A DNA stretch of 45,209 nt from Bacteroidales bacterium (GTDB lineage Bacteria > Bacteroidota > Bacteroidia > Bacteroidales > JAADJA01), in NCBI GenBank assembly GCA_020438105.1, contig JAGQVE010000030.1, positions 1 through 45,209 on the forward strand. The letters run 5' to 3'. This document shows, piece after piece, positions 9,176 through 17,067 of this stretch (its first letter is position 1; every line of letters begins with the position of its first letter). Under the pieces are notes generated by a model. That model ran no database searches and was not told the DNA's origin. It saw nothing but the letters and a program-made list of their open reading frames with translations. The position numbers and the translations under genes are program-made.

Positions 9176-10195
9176 ATGGAAAACAAAAAGATACTTTTTA
9201 TTAATCTTGTGGATGCCTCGTTTATCAAGATGGATGAGCGGATATTACGGGAACATTTCCAGGTAATTACCTTTAAATTTAAATATCGCAAGGGCTGGCG
9301 ATTGATCCCTGAAATTATTCGTGAGTTTTTCTTCGTTTTTTTTAATATTAGTAAAGTAGATATTGTATATGTCTGGTTTGCAGATTATCATGCAGTGATT
9401 CCAACAATTTTAGGCAGAATGTTTGGTAAAAAGGTAGTTACCGTAATCGGAGGTTATGATGCAGCGAATGAACCTGACTTGAATTACGGCGTAAAAACCC
9501 GGCTTTTGGGCCGATTGTCTGCACCCCTGGTTTTGCATTTTGCCACCCATCTGCTTCCGGTAACCAGGTTCACTTTCAACGATATGTTAAAGAATTTTGG
9601 TGGCAAGCTTGGGAATAAATCGACTGTGATTTATAACTGTTTTAACGATATTTTCAAATGTGAAATTGAAAAGGAGCGAAATGATCAAGTGGTTACTATC
9701 TGCCTGGCGCACTCAAAAATTACAGTAATACGCAAAGGAGTGGATTATTATGTTGAACTGGCGCGAAAAATACCGGAAATTGATTTTTACATTGTCGGGG
9801 TAACTTCCGGGGCAAAAGATTTTCTGGAAACCAATAAACCTGATAATGTGAAGTTGATAGAGAAAATTCCGCAACAGGAGTTAAAAGAGTTACTGTGCAG
9901 GTCAAAGGTTATTTGCCAGTTTTCCAGGTACGAAGCTTTTGGTATAGCTTTACTGGAAGGTATTAGTGCTGGTTGTTACCCTGTGGGATTGGATTATGGA
10001 GGTACAAGTGAAATACTTGAAAATGATTTAGGTCTGAAAATAGATACGCTTGATTTGGATCGAGGAAAAGAAGCGATTTCAGAAGCTTTAAGGAAGCAAA
10101 TTATAGATGTGATCCCAATTCGGAAAGATATTGAAAAACGGTTTGCGATAGAGGTGAGGAAAAAATTACTTGTTGATTATCTCAATAATATTTGA
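9176..10195 (+). CDS. Glycosyltransferase (GT4/GT1 family)
   Basis: A 339-aa GT-B glycosyltransferase. The N-terminal half has VTVIGGYDAANEP (about 88-100) and the acceptor-side stretch LLPVTRF. The C-terminal half carries the E-x7-E motif in YEAFGIALLEGISAG (about 254-268), which binds the nucleotide-sugar donor, followed by GGTSEIL. No signal peptide; cytoplasmic. It is monocistronic, with a divergent promoter region shared with the GpsA-like gene. Its TGA stop directly abuts the stop of the convergent sulfotransferase-like gene. The sugar specificity is unknown. Confidence 0.85.
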   Translation: MENKKILFINLVDASFIKMDERILREHFQVITFKFKYRKGWRLIPEIIREFFFVFFNISKVDIVYVWFADYHAVIPTILGRMFGKKVVTVIGGYDAANEPDLNYGVKTRLLGRLSAPLVLHFATHLLPVTRFTFNDMLKNFGGKLGNKSTVIYNCFNDIFKCEIEKERNDQVVTICLAHSKITVIRKGVDYYVELARKIPEIDFYIVGVTSGAKDFLETNKPDNVKLIEKIPQQELKELLCRSKVICQFSRYEAFGIALLEGISAGCYPVGLDYGGTSEILENDLGLKIDTLDLDRGKEAISEALRKQIIDVIPIRKDIEKRFAIEVRKKLLVDYLNNI

Positions 10196-10849
10196 TTATT
10201 TCTCAACGTCATTAAAAACCCTGAAAAAGCGGCTTAAGCGCTTCCATAAGAAGTTTGCAAAACGGTATTGAATGTAAGTTGGTTTACGATGCACAACTTT
10301 ACCATGATCAATTCCAGTAAAGTTTATCTCTGTTTTTTCAAGGCTGCAAAAACTTAGCAATTGCCGAGCTGTATGTTCATTTTTCAATAATAGCTGTTCA
10401 GTAATCAAAGCAAAAACCGGTAAACGTGTATGGGCAATGAAATTGTGGTACCATGATAATCTTTCAAAAAAGTAGATAAAACTCCAACCGGACTTTTTAA
10501 TTGAACTCAAAATGGTATCCTGAGGATTTCGTATGGCATATACAATTCTGATTTCGCGATCAGTGAAATTTTTAAGCTCATCCAGAAATTGAACGATAAA
10601 TGGCATTTTGAGAGTAATTACTTGGTCAGCAGGTAGACTTGCGAAGAAATCAGTCAGATCCCCTTTTTTAAACCATTTTTTTTGCTTTATGAAATCTTCA
10701 AGGTTTTTACTTTCAAAACGTTCATAGTTCAAAACTTCATTTGGATCACCCATTAAATCTTCACTATATCCGCCATTGTCGAGTAAAAATTTGCTCACCA
10801 GTGAGGTATAAGATTGAGGGGGGCCTGTGATAATAATGATGGGTTTCAT
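10196..10849 (-). CDS. Sulfotransferase-like P-loop protein
   Basis: 217 aa from the ATG at 10849. A longer frame to 10870 would need a TTG that lies inside the probable -7 box, so the ATG is preferred. The 5'-phosphosulfate-binding loop resembles ITGPPQSYTSLVSKFL (residues 7-22), and a 3'-phosphate motif R-N-P-x-D-T-I-L-S-S lies in the middle (VYAIRNPQDTILSS). These are the two PAPS-binding signatures of sulfotransferases, although the P-loop is atypical (Q-S-Y-T for R-S-G-T). It is short for the family. It is divergent from a second, better-conserved sulfotransferase. It probably sulfates a sugar or lipid in the cytoplasm; the substrate is unknown. Confidence 0.7.
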   Translation of the reverse strand: MKPIIIITGPPQSYTSLVSKFLLDNGGYSEDLMGDPNEVLNYERFESKNLEDFIKQKKWFKKGDLTDFFASLPADQVITLKMPFIVQFLDELKNFTDREIRIVYAIRNPQDTILSSIKKSGWSFIYFFERLSWYHNFIAHTRLPVFALITEQLLLKNEHTARQLLSFCSLEKTEINFTGIDHGKVVHRKPTYIQYRFANFLWKRLSRFFRVFNDVEK

Positions 10850-10867
10850 TTGTAAATCCTTAACGTG

Positions 10868-10875
10868 CAAATGTA
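10868..10875 (-). promoter_or_regulatory. Putative -7 box for the 10196 sulfotransferase-like gene
   Basis: The minus strand reads TACATTTG, an exact TAnnTTTG match 18 bp upstream of the ATG at 10849. It argues against the alternative TTG start at 10870. No clear -33 element. Confidence 0.45.
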
Positions 10876-10920
10876 TTATAATTTAAGAATTATTCCGTAA
10901 TTTGTTGTGATTTACAACGC

Positions 10921-11907
10921 ATGTTCAAGCTACCCCAAACAATAAGAGACTTGCTCGGCACGCATGGTGAGATTCCTGCTGAAGCTATGCCGGTTCCACT
11001 ATTTGTTACAGGTAACATGCGAAGTGGTACCACCCTGTTGGTGAATAAACTTTCGCAACATCCACAGCTTCTTAAAATTGGCTCGGAATTAAATGATATT
11101 TGGACTGCAATTGGAGGAGCCGATTGTCTTGATCATTGCGAATTTAAGTCAGACAAAGATGCAAGTTTTGAATATGCCCTGAATATGGGGTATTATTTTA
11201 CCCGTTTCATACAGGATTCCAGATCCTTTAAAAGACATGCTATGAGATTTGTGAATCAGTTGCAACAGCAGCAGGGAAGGGTTTTATATGACTGGCAAAA
11301 TATTGTACCCGTAAATAAATCGCCGCACCTGATGAATAAAATTGGATATGTTCATGCCATGTTTCCAAAGTCAAAATTCATTTTTATCATTCGCGATATA
11401 TATGGATTTTCCTCCAGCATGAAAGCACATCTTGAAAAGTTCACAAAAGAGACCGGAAAGGTTTATGTAAAGCCCAATGATGAAAAAGGATGTTGGCATC
11501 GGATGAAAGATGATGAGCACCTTGGTTTAAAAGCTTACCCACCTGATTTTTCAGTAATTCCGGAAATGTGGATCCGATTAAACCTGCTAGCATTAACACA
11601 GCTAAAAGAGTTGGTTGACCTGAAGTTTTTAGTTGTTGACTACAATGATTTTGTGCGAGAACAGCAAGTTCAATTAAAGCGGGTATTTGATTTTCTTAAC
11701 CTGAAGGAGAAATATAAATCCACCGAGACTAAAATTTGCAAGTCTGTTAGCACTTATAAAAATACAACCACTACCGGCAACTCTTTGACTAAATGGCAAA
11801 AACATCTTAGCAGCTCAGAACAAGAAATTATTGATAAGGTTATCGAAAGCAGCAGGCCTGAATATGATAAGATTATGTCTGCTGTTAACAAGTTGAAACT
11901 TGATTAA
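10921..11907 (+). CDS. Sulfotransferase family protein
   Basis: 328 aa. The PAPS-binding loop is canonical: TGNMRSGTTLLVNKLSQHP (about 30-48). The 3'-phosphate-binding motif is FIIRDIYGFSSSMKAHL (about 157-173; R, then S-S-S). A late conserved basic stretch (TTTGNSLTKWQKHL) resembles the usual K-x-x-x-G-x-x-x-x-W segment. It should transfer sulfate from PAPS to a glycan or other acceptor. The start lies 71 bp from that of the divergent sulfotransferase-like gene. Its TAA stop shares TTAA (11904-11907) with the stop of the flippase gene. No PAPS-synthesis genes are in the window. Confidence 0.85.
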   Translation: MFKLPQTIRDLLGTHGEIPAEAMPVPLFVTGNMRSGTTLLVNKLSQHPQLLKIGSELNDIWTAIGGADCLDHCEFKSDKDASFEYALNMGYYFTRFIQDSRSFKRHAMRFVNQLQQQQGRVLYDWQNIVPVNKSPHLMNKIGYVHAMFPKSKFIFIIRDIYGFSSSMKAHLEKFTKETGKVYVKPNDEKGCWHRMKDDEHLGLKAYPPDFSVIPEMWIRLNLLALTQLKELVDLKFLVVDYNDFVREQQVQLKRVFDFLNLKEKYKSTETKICKSVSTYKNTTTTGNSLTKWQKHLSSSEQEIIDKVIESSRPEYDKIMSAVNKLKLD

Positions 11908-13361
11908 ACCTTATATTTTCTGCGGAACTTATTTAAAATTCCTCCGATTTCATTTTTATACAGAATAAATAGACTTGAGATAATGACCATGACTACAAGG
12001 CTGCTGGTGACAAGCGGTTCAATATTAAATTTGACTTTAACAATTTCCAAGATCACGGTAATTAATATTACCACAAATGGGAAGTAAAGCAACTTGTTAC
12101 GATTCCATTTAATATGAGCAACTTTGTCCTGAACAATATAAAGGCCAACGACCATGATGGATTGGGAAATCAGCATTGCAGCGATGGCTCCGTATGCTTT
12201 CCATAGGGGCACCAAAAAATAAAGTAAAACCAGGTTTAAAGCCAGCACGCCTATATTTAAGTATAAAAACAAATTAGTTTTTTTGTTAAAGTATATTGGC
12301 AATGCCAACAATATATATTGGGTTCGCAAAATATATTTAATAAAAACAATACTGATCAATCCACTGGCAAGTCGTAACTCGGTTTTGAAAATCATGCAGT
12401 AAAGCATTGCAGGTATAATGGCAAGTGCAATTAAAAGCTGACTTTGAGCCATGATGAGATGTGTGAGTTTTTTGATTTCTGAAAGATTTTTATCAATTCC
12501 CTCCTTCATCATTTGGAACATTTCAGGCTGGGTAGCACTTTGCAGGCCTTGAATGATGATTTCAATGCCTCGTCCCAGAATCATAGCCTGGCTGTAAATC
12601 CCCAGTATTTCGGGTGAACCTTCAAGAAAATAACGGTCAGCAAAATTGATTCCCCATAAAATGAAAGCATACTCAAACAGGGGTAAGGAAAACTTATTTA
12701 CCGGTCTTAGCAAGGTTCGCTTATAATAAAAACCGGTACGTGAATAAGCAAGAATAAGAATGATTACGGATATTATTCCACTTCCGATAGCACTTCCGTA
12801 AACATAGCCCACAAAACTCATATCGAAATAGAGTACTCCAACAATTTGAAATGCAGAGCGAAATATGCCCAGCAAAAACCCAAAAATTAAAAAACGCCTG
12901 ACTTTTCTTTCGTTTCGGTACAGCGCAAATGCTGTTGTATTAATGGCACGAAAAATCCCTACCAGGATTGCGGCATACCCATATTTTGAAAAATCCTGTA
13001 ATGCTGGTTGTGAGAATAAACTTCCGATCTGGTTTCGGAAAATAAATGCTAAAATCAAAATCAATATGCCCCTGCCTAATATGGAACTGAAGATACTTGA
13101 AATGAGCTGATTTAATTCCTTCTTATTGTCGTCGTAATCATAAAAAAACCTTGAAATGGCATTGCTCATTGCAAATATTGCAATGATAAATGCAAGAGAA
13201 ATGAAAGTCTCAGTAATTTCTATCTGTGAAAAATCGGCTGGCCCTAATTTGCCATCGCCCTCTATGAGTGGCCTTACAAATAAATTGAGAAACGGAGGAA
13301 GTGCGGCAACTGCCGTGTATAAAAAGGAGATTTTAAAAAACTCTTTGTTGCTCAGTTTCAT
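11904..13361 (-). CDS. Oligosaccharide flippase (Wzx/MOP family)
   Basis: 485 aa with about 12-14 hydrophobic segments spread evenly along the chain and few long soluble loops, the pattern of polysaccharide_synt (Wzx, MOP superfamily) exporters. Wzx proteins move undecaprenyl-linked oligosaccharides across the inner membrane. The neighbouring glycosyltransferases and sulfotransferases support a glycan substrate rather than a drug or lipid II. The gene is separated from the T9SS cluster by 81 bp that include a 16-bp perfect palindrome (13374-13389). Confidence 0.85.
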   Translation of the reverse strand: MKLSNKEFFKISFLYTAVAALPPFLNLFVRPLIEGDGKLGPADFSQIEITETFISLAFIIAIFAMSNAISRFFYDYDDNKKELNQLISSIFSSILGRGILILILAFIFRNQIGSLFSQPALQDFSKYGYAAILVGIFRAINTTAFALYRNERKVRRFLIFGFLLGIFRSAFQIVGVLYFDMSFVGYVYGSAIGSGIISVIILILAYSRTGFYYKRTLLRPVNKFSLPLFEYAFILWGINFADRYFLEGSPEILGIYSQAMILGRGIEIIIQGLQSATQPEMFQMMKEGIDKNLSEIKKLTHLIMAQSQLLIALAIIPAMLYCMIFKTELRLASGLISIVFIKYILRTQYILLALPIYFNKKTNLFLYLNIGVLALNLVLLYFLVPLWKAYGAIAAMLISQSIMVVGLYIVQDKVAHIKWNRNKLLYFPFVVILITVILEIVKVKFNIEPLVTSSLVVMVIISSLFILYKNEIGGILNKFRRKYKV

Positions 13362-13373
13362 AAGCCGTTAAGC

Positions 13374-13389
13374 TGCAATAATTATTGCA
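13374..13389. promoter_or_regulatory. 16-bp perfect palindrome upstream of the flippase gene
   Basis: TGCAATAATTATTGCA is its own reverse complement. It lies 13-28 bp upstream of the flippase start, where an operator would sit. No regulator is known; it could also be a chance AT-rich palindrome. Confidence 0.3.
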
Positions 13390-13442
13390 ATATTAAACAA
13401 TTTATAAAGGCTAACCGACTTGAAAAGGAACTACACTTAGAA

Positions 13443-14474
13443 TTAATTTACAATAATTTTTCCTTTAGAAATTTCACCTGATTTGGTTGAAATAATATAA
13501 AAATAGATACCTGGTGTGTGAATATCCGTTATAAGCAATTCACTCGTATTAACTTCATTTAAATGTTTAACGATTTTACCATTAGAATTGTAAATAAGTA
13601 AATGATAGGGTGAATCAACTTCCCGAGATAATTTGATGTTAAACCCTTCAGTGGAAGGATTTGGATAAATAATGATTAATTTTTGAGAATTTGAATAAGT
13701 GTTAATTCCACTTGTGCTTTTATTTTCAGTTTCAGGGCTATCAAATGGATCTTGATATAGGCTGTCAATTTCTTCTGTATTTAAAGTTTTTGTCCAAAAG
13801 CTAATCTGGTCAATTTGACCATTAAAATATCCAGGAGTTATATTAAAATCTTTTAAACCTATATAGCCCGGTTGATCAGAATAGCTAATACTATCAAAGT
13901 AACCACCGCTATAACTTCCGCTTACTTCTTCATTATTAATAAAGATTTTCAGATCATCAGGACTATCAAATACTGTAACAATGTGATACCATGTGTTAGA
14001 TTCAATTGTAACGTCGCTTACCCGTGACCTCCTATTACTTGATGATACACCTCCTCCATTTCCATAACCCATGCCTATTTTATGCGTAGTTAAAAGCCCT
14101 ACCCAAATCCCTGTGTAATAGTTTTCAACATAATCATTTGTAAATATCCCAAAATTGTATCCATTTGGAAATACATCAACATTGATCCAAAATGATACAG
14201 AAATGGGGAATTGTGGTTTGATTTTATATTTAGGATCAATGTAAATTACGTCATTTATCCCATCCAAATTATAAGCACTATTTTCCTTGTCAAATCTATC
14301 TTGCTCTAGTGTACATCCATTAAGGGGTTTGCCATGAAATCCATGACCACTATGATCATTTGCATCCTGGTTTATGGGATAATAAAGTAAGAGGTCTTTC
14401 TTGAATGTTTGGTTTAATGCAACTTTTGCAACCAATACTGAAATAATCATTAAAAACATAACTTTTGGTTTCAT
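13443..14474 (-). CDS. LamG-like (concanavalin A-fold) T9SS-secreted protein
   Basis: 343 aa. A signal peptide (residues 1-21, ending ALNQ) is followed by a LamG/laminin-G-like jelly-roll domain (about 27-245) with the typical YYPINQDANDHSGHGFHG opening and a late GQIDQISFW motif. A T9SS type A sorting domain (about 268-343) begins IIIYPNPSTEGFNI and ends with KGKIIVN. The protein is exported by the Sec system, then through the outer membrane by T9SS, and left on the surface or released. LamG domains often bind glycans. The gene sits 428 bp downstream of the adhesin operon and looks more AT-rich than its neighbours, so it is probably transcribed separately. Confidence 0.85.
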   Translation of the reverse strand: MKPKVMFLMIISVLVAKVALNQTFKKDLLLYYPINQDANDHSGHGFHGKPLNGCTLEQDRFDKENSAYNLDGINDVIYIDPKYKIKPQFPISVSFWINVDVFPNGYNFGIFTNDYVENYYTGIWVGLLTTHKIGMGYGNGGGVSSSNRRSRVSDVTIESNTWYHIVTVFDSPDDLKIFINNEEVSGSYSGGYFDSISYSDQPGYIGLKDFNITPGYFNGQIDQISFWTKTLNTEEIDSLYQDPFDSPETENKSTSGINTYSNSQKLIIIYPNPSTEGFNIKLSREVDSPYHLLIYNSNGKIVKHLNEVNTSELLITDIHTPGIYFYIISTKSGEISKGKIIVN

Positions 14475-14902
14475 AACTCGGAATTTAATTTGTTTAGGAT
14501 ATGCTAAGTTAGAATAAAATCGTTAAATTCAACTAAATAAATTCATTTTTATGATCATCCGTTATTATATCACTATTAAGATATATCAAAGATCAATTTA
14601 TTCTCCTGAATTTGCCGGCTTGCGAACCATTGATTTCTCTTCTAACTTTTGGGATGAGGAAATATGGAAAACAGGAGAAGAGATAATTTTATGACAGCTG
14701 ACATTTAATTTTATTAATTGATTTATAATTTTTCAAGAAGTAAGTTTAATGATAACAAGGTTCGATAAATTTAGATTAATTGACCGTTTCCACCGGGTTT
14801 AATTCTTACTCAAGAGTAATTATATGTTACAATTGATGCTTGAACTGAATTTTTAATAGTGTTTGATTAATTATCTATTGATCTATCGACTTTTTGAATA
14901 TT
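14475..14902. other. 428-bp AT-rich intergenic region
   Basis: Between the LamG gene and the YCF48-like gene. It holds no recognised RNA, terminator or TAnnTTTG box on the minus strand. The only coding-like stretch is the 47-codon plus-strand frame at 14551-14694, described separately. Confidence 0.5.
14551..14694 (+). CDS. Possible small ORF, 47 aa, unrecognised
   Basis: ATG at 14551, TGA at 14692-14694. The peptide starts MIIRYYITIKIYQRS and ends with an acidic W-containing stretch (FWDEEIWKTGEEIIL). A 47-codon open frame in such AT-rich sequence is somewhat long for chance and the composition is protein-like. There is no ribosome-binding site and no promoter box, and I recognise no family. 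It could be a gene remnant or a chance frame. Confidence 0.2.
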   Translation: MIIRYYITIKIYQRSIYSPEFAGLRTIDFSSNFWDEEIWKTGEEIIL

Positions 14903-17050
14903 CTAGTCAAAAACAACCAGTTTCTCTGCTTTGTGTTCGTTTCCGGTTTGAATGATCAATAAATAAATTCCTTTAGTAAGTCCGGCAATGTTAAGTTTCT
15001 CGGTATGTAAGCCTTTGCCCTGAACATCTTTTTTAAATACCTTTATTTGCCTTCCTGAAAGGTCAAAAGCACTTATCTGAACGGGGCCCTTTTCATTTAA
15101 TGAATACTCAATTCGTGTAGAATGTGATGCCGGATTGGGATAAATATTAAAACTATTTATTGAGGTTTGGTTTTCAGATATCAAGGAAGGAATAATAACC
15201 GGACCACCTCCATTTTCAGTGAACAAGATAGAAGGACCCGAGCCAACTATCCAGCCCTGACTATTGGAATTAAAGTAAACACCCCGAAGATTATTATTTG
15301 TTCCTGAATATTGGCTATACCATGTATTTCCTCCATCAGTGCTTTTCAAAATGAGTCCCCGATCACCGCAAATATATCCAATTTCAGGGGTTGGGAAATA
15401 CACCTCATTCAAAGTATTTTGAAATCCGGAAGGAATGGGGATCACCTTATTAATTTCTCCTCCTACCATCTTGAGCTTAAGAATTGTCCCGTTAAAACCT
15501 ACAATAAATCCAACTGAATCTGATGGGAACTTTATATCGTAAAGTGGTACATTAACGCCTGTTGGAACTTTAGTAATTTGATTTCCGTTATTTTTAATAC
15601 GAAGGATTATCCCATGATTCCCAACTGCCCAGGCTCCTTGTTCTATACTTTTATAATAAAGTTTGTATAAATCTTCTTCAAAAGGTGTTAGAACCGATTC
15701 CCAGATTGTATCCCCTGAAATCGGACGCAAAATAATTCCATCAGCTCCAACTGCTAATGCTGTATCAATTTCAGCAAATCGTATTGAAAACAGGTCAATA
15801 TTTATTTGAGTTTTTAGTGGTATCCAGTTGGAAAGAGAGGAATTCGCCCTGTAAATTCTTCCATTTGTTCCAGTCATGTACCCTGTTTCTGAGTTGACTA
15901 AACAAATATCTGTGAGGAACTGTTGAATGGTATCAACTTCATATTTCTCCCAGTGGTATCCATCGGAGGATTTAAATATAAGTGGCGTTTTATCCCAATA
16001 ATATCCATATCCCCCTATTGCCCATCCGTGGTTATCATTTAGAAATGTAATTTTATGAAGGTCGTTCTGACTGCTATTTGAAACATTTTCCCAAATCCAA
16101 TCAATATTTTTATATTTCTTCAGTAATATTCCATTATCACCGCAAATAACTGCTTCATTATAAATGCCGGCTGTATCCTGAGCGTGATAGAGTGGGTAGA
16201 CTGTATTGAAAGATAGAGAAGTGTTTTTTGATCTTACAGCCCAATTTGTTCCACCATTATAAGTGGTCAATATAGTTCCATTGGCACCACAAATATATCC
16301 AACGGTATCATTGATAAATGATATGGAATATAAATTGTCTTCTGAGGGTACATAAGGTTTGTGTTCCCATGTTAAACCTCCATCTTCGGTTTTCAATAAT
16401 AAATGATTATTCCCTACAATATAACCTGTATCCGGATTTATAAAAAACACATCATTAAAGGCATCGGTTTTATCGGTTGCAATTTTATTCCAGGTTTGTC
16501 CGTTGTCGGTTGTTCTGATAATTGTGCCGGTATCCCCAACTGCAATTGCAATTTGAGAAGTTATGTAGGTAACATTATAGAGTGTATTATTTACTCCTGA
16601 GTACTGTTGTTTCCAACTTCCATTTCCGTCAGAAATAAGCACTACTCCCTGGTAACCTACAATAATAATTTTGGTCGCAGAAGCTATTGAAACAGCTGAT
16701 AAGTGATAATGAGTGCCCGAACTGTCAGCAACCCATGATGAATCAACTAATTTCAAGATTGTTCCATTATCACCGACTGCATAACCTAAGTCAATGTTGA
16801 CTACATCTAATCCATTCAACCGGTTTGCAGTAATAGAATCCAATAGTTCCCACGAACTACCCCCATTAGAGGACCTGATAGTAGCTCCTATATCACCAAC
16901 GGCAAATCCTATATTTGATGTGTCGCTTTTGATAAAAACCAAATCATTGAGATTATTACCCTGCGGGACAGGTAATTGCCATTCCCATTGCCCAAAACTG
17001 TTAAAACTGACCAAAAGAATCAGACAAATGAAGAAGTAGTGAGATTTCAT
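14903..17050 (-). CDS. YCF48-like/BNR-repeat protein with T9SS type A sorting domain
   Basis: 715 aa. A signal peptide (ends FNSFGQ, about residue 21) is followed by 14 repeats of about 43 residues with the pattern L-x-x-V-x-F...G-x-x-V-G-x-x-G-T-I-L-x-T-x-D-G-G-x-x-W, the YCF48/HCF136-type beta-propeller blade. The C-terminal ~85 residues form a type A T9SS sorting domain (FNIYPNPASHSTRIEY ... KAEKLVVFD). YCF48 propellers have seven blades, so 14 repeats suggest two propellers in tandem. It is the last gene of the tight minus-strand operon (17 bp after the PorP gene), so it is probably a surface protein working with the upstream adhesins, perhaps by binding protein or glycan. Confidence 0.87.
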   Translation of the reverse strand: MKSHYFFICLILLVSFNSFGQWEWQLPVPQGNNLNDLVFIKSDTSNIGFAVGDIGATIRSSNGGSSWELLDSITANRLNGLDVVNIDLGYAVGDNGTILKLVDSSWVADSSGTHYHLSAVSIASATKIIIVGYQGVVLISDGNGSWKQQYSGVNNTLYNVTYITSQIAIAVGDTGTIIRTTDNGQTWNKIATDKTDAFNDVFFINPDTGYIVGNNHLLLKTEDGGLTWEHKPYVPSEDNLYSISFINDTVGYICGANGTILTTYNGGTNWAVRSKNTSLSFNTVYPLYHAQDTAGIYNEAVICGDNGILLKKYKNIDWIWENVSNSSQNDLHKITFLNDNHGWAIGGYGYYWDKTPLIFKSSDGYHWEKYEVDTIQQFLTDICLVNSETGYMTGTNGRIYRANSSLSNWIPLKTQINIDLFSIRFAEIDTALAVGADGIILRPISGDTIWESVLTPFEEDLYKLYYKSIEQGAWAVGNHGIILRIKNNGNQITKVPTGVNVPLYDIKFPSDSVGFIVGFNGTILKLKMVGGEINKVIPIPSGFQNTLNEVYFPTPEIGYICGDRGLILKSTDGGNTWYSQYSGTNNNLRGVYFNSNSQGWIVGSGPSILFTENGGGPVIIPSLISENQTSINSFNIYPNPASHSTRIEYSLNEKGPVQISAFDLSGRQIKVFKKDVQGKGLHTEKLNIAGLTKGIYLLIIQTGNEHKAEKLVVFD

Positions 17051-17067
17051 AATAAATAGGAATAAAC

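Noticed and set aside
10850..10870. N-terminal extension of the sulfotransferase-like protein to a TTG at 10870
   Set aside because: The TTG lies inside an exact TAnnTTTG box; the ATG at 10849 leads straight into the first beta-strand of the nucleotide-binding fold.
14475..14902. Possible insertion sequence or tRNA remnant in the AT-rich gap
   Set aside because: No terminal inverted repeats, target duplication, transposase motif or cloverleaf could be found.
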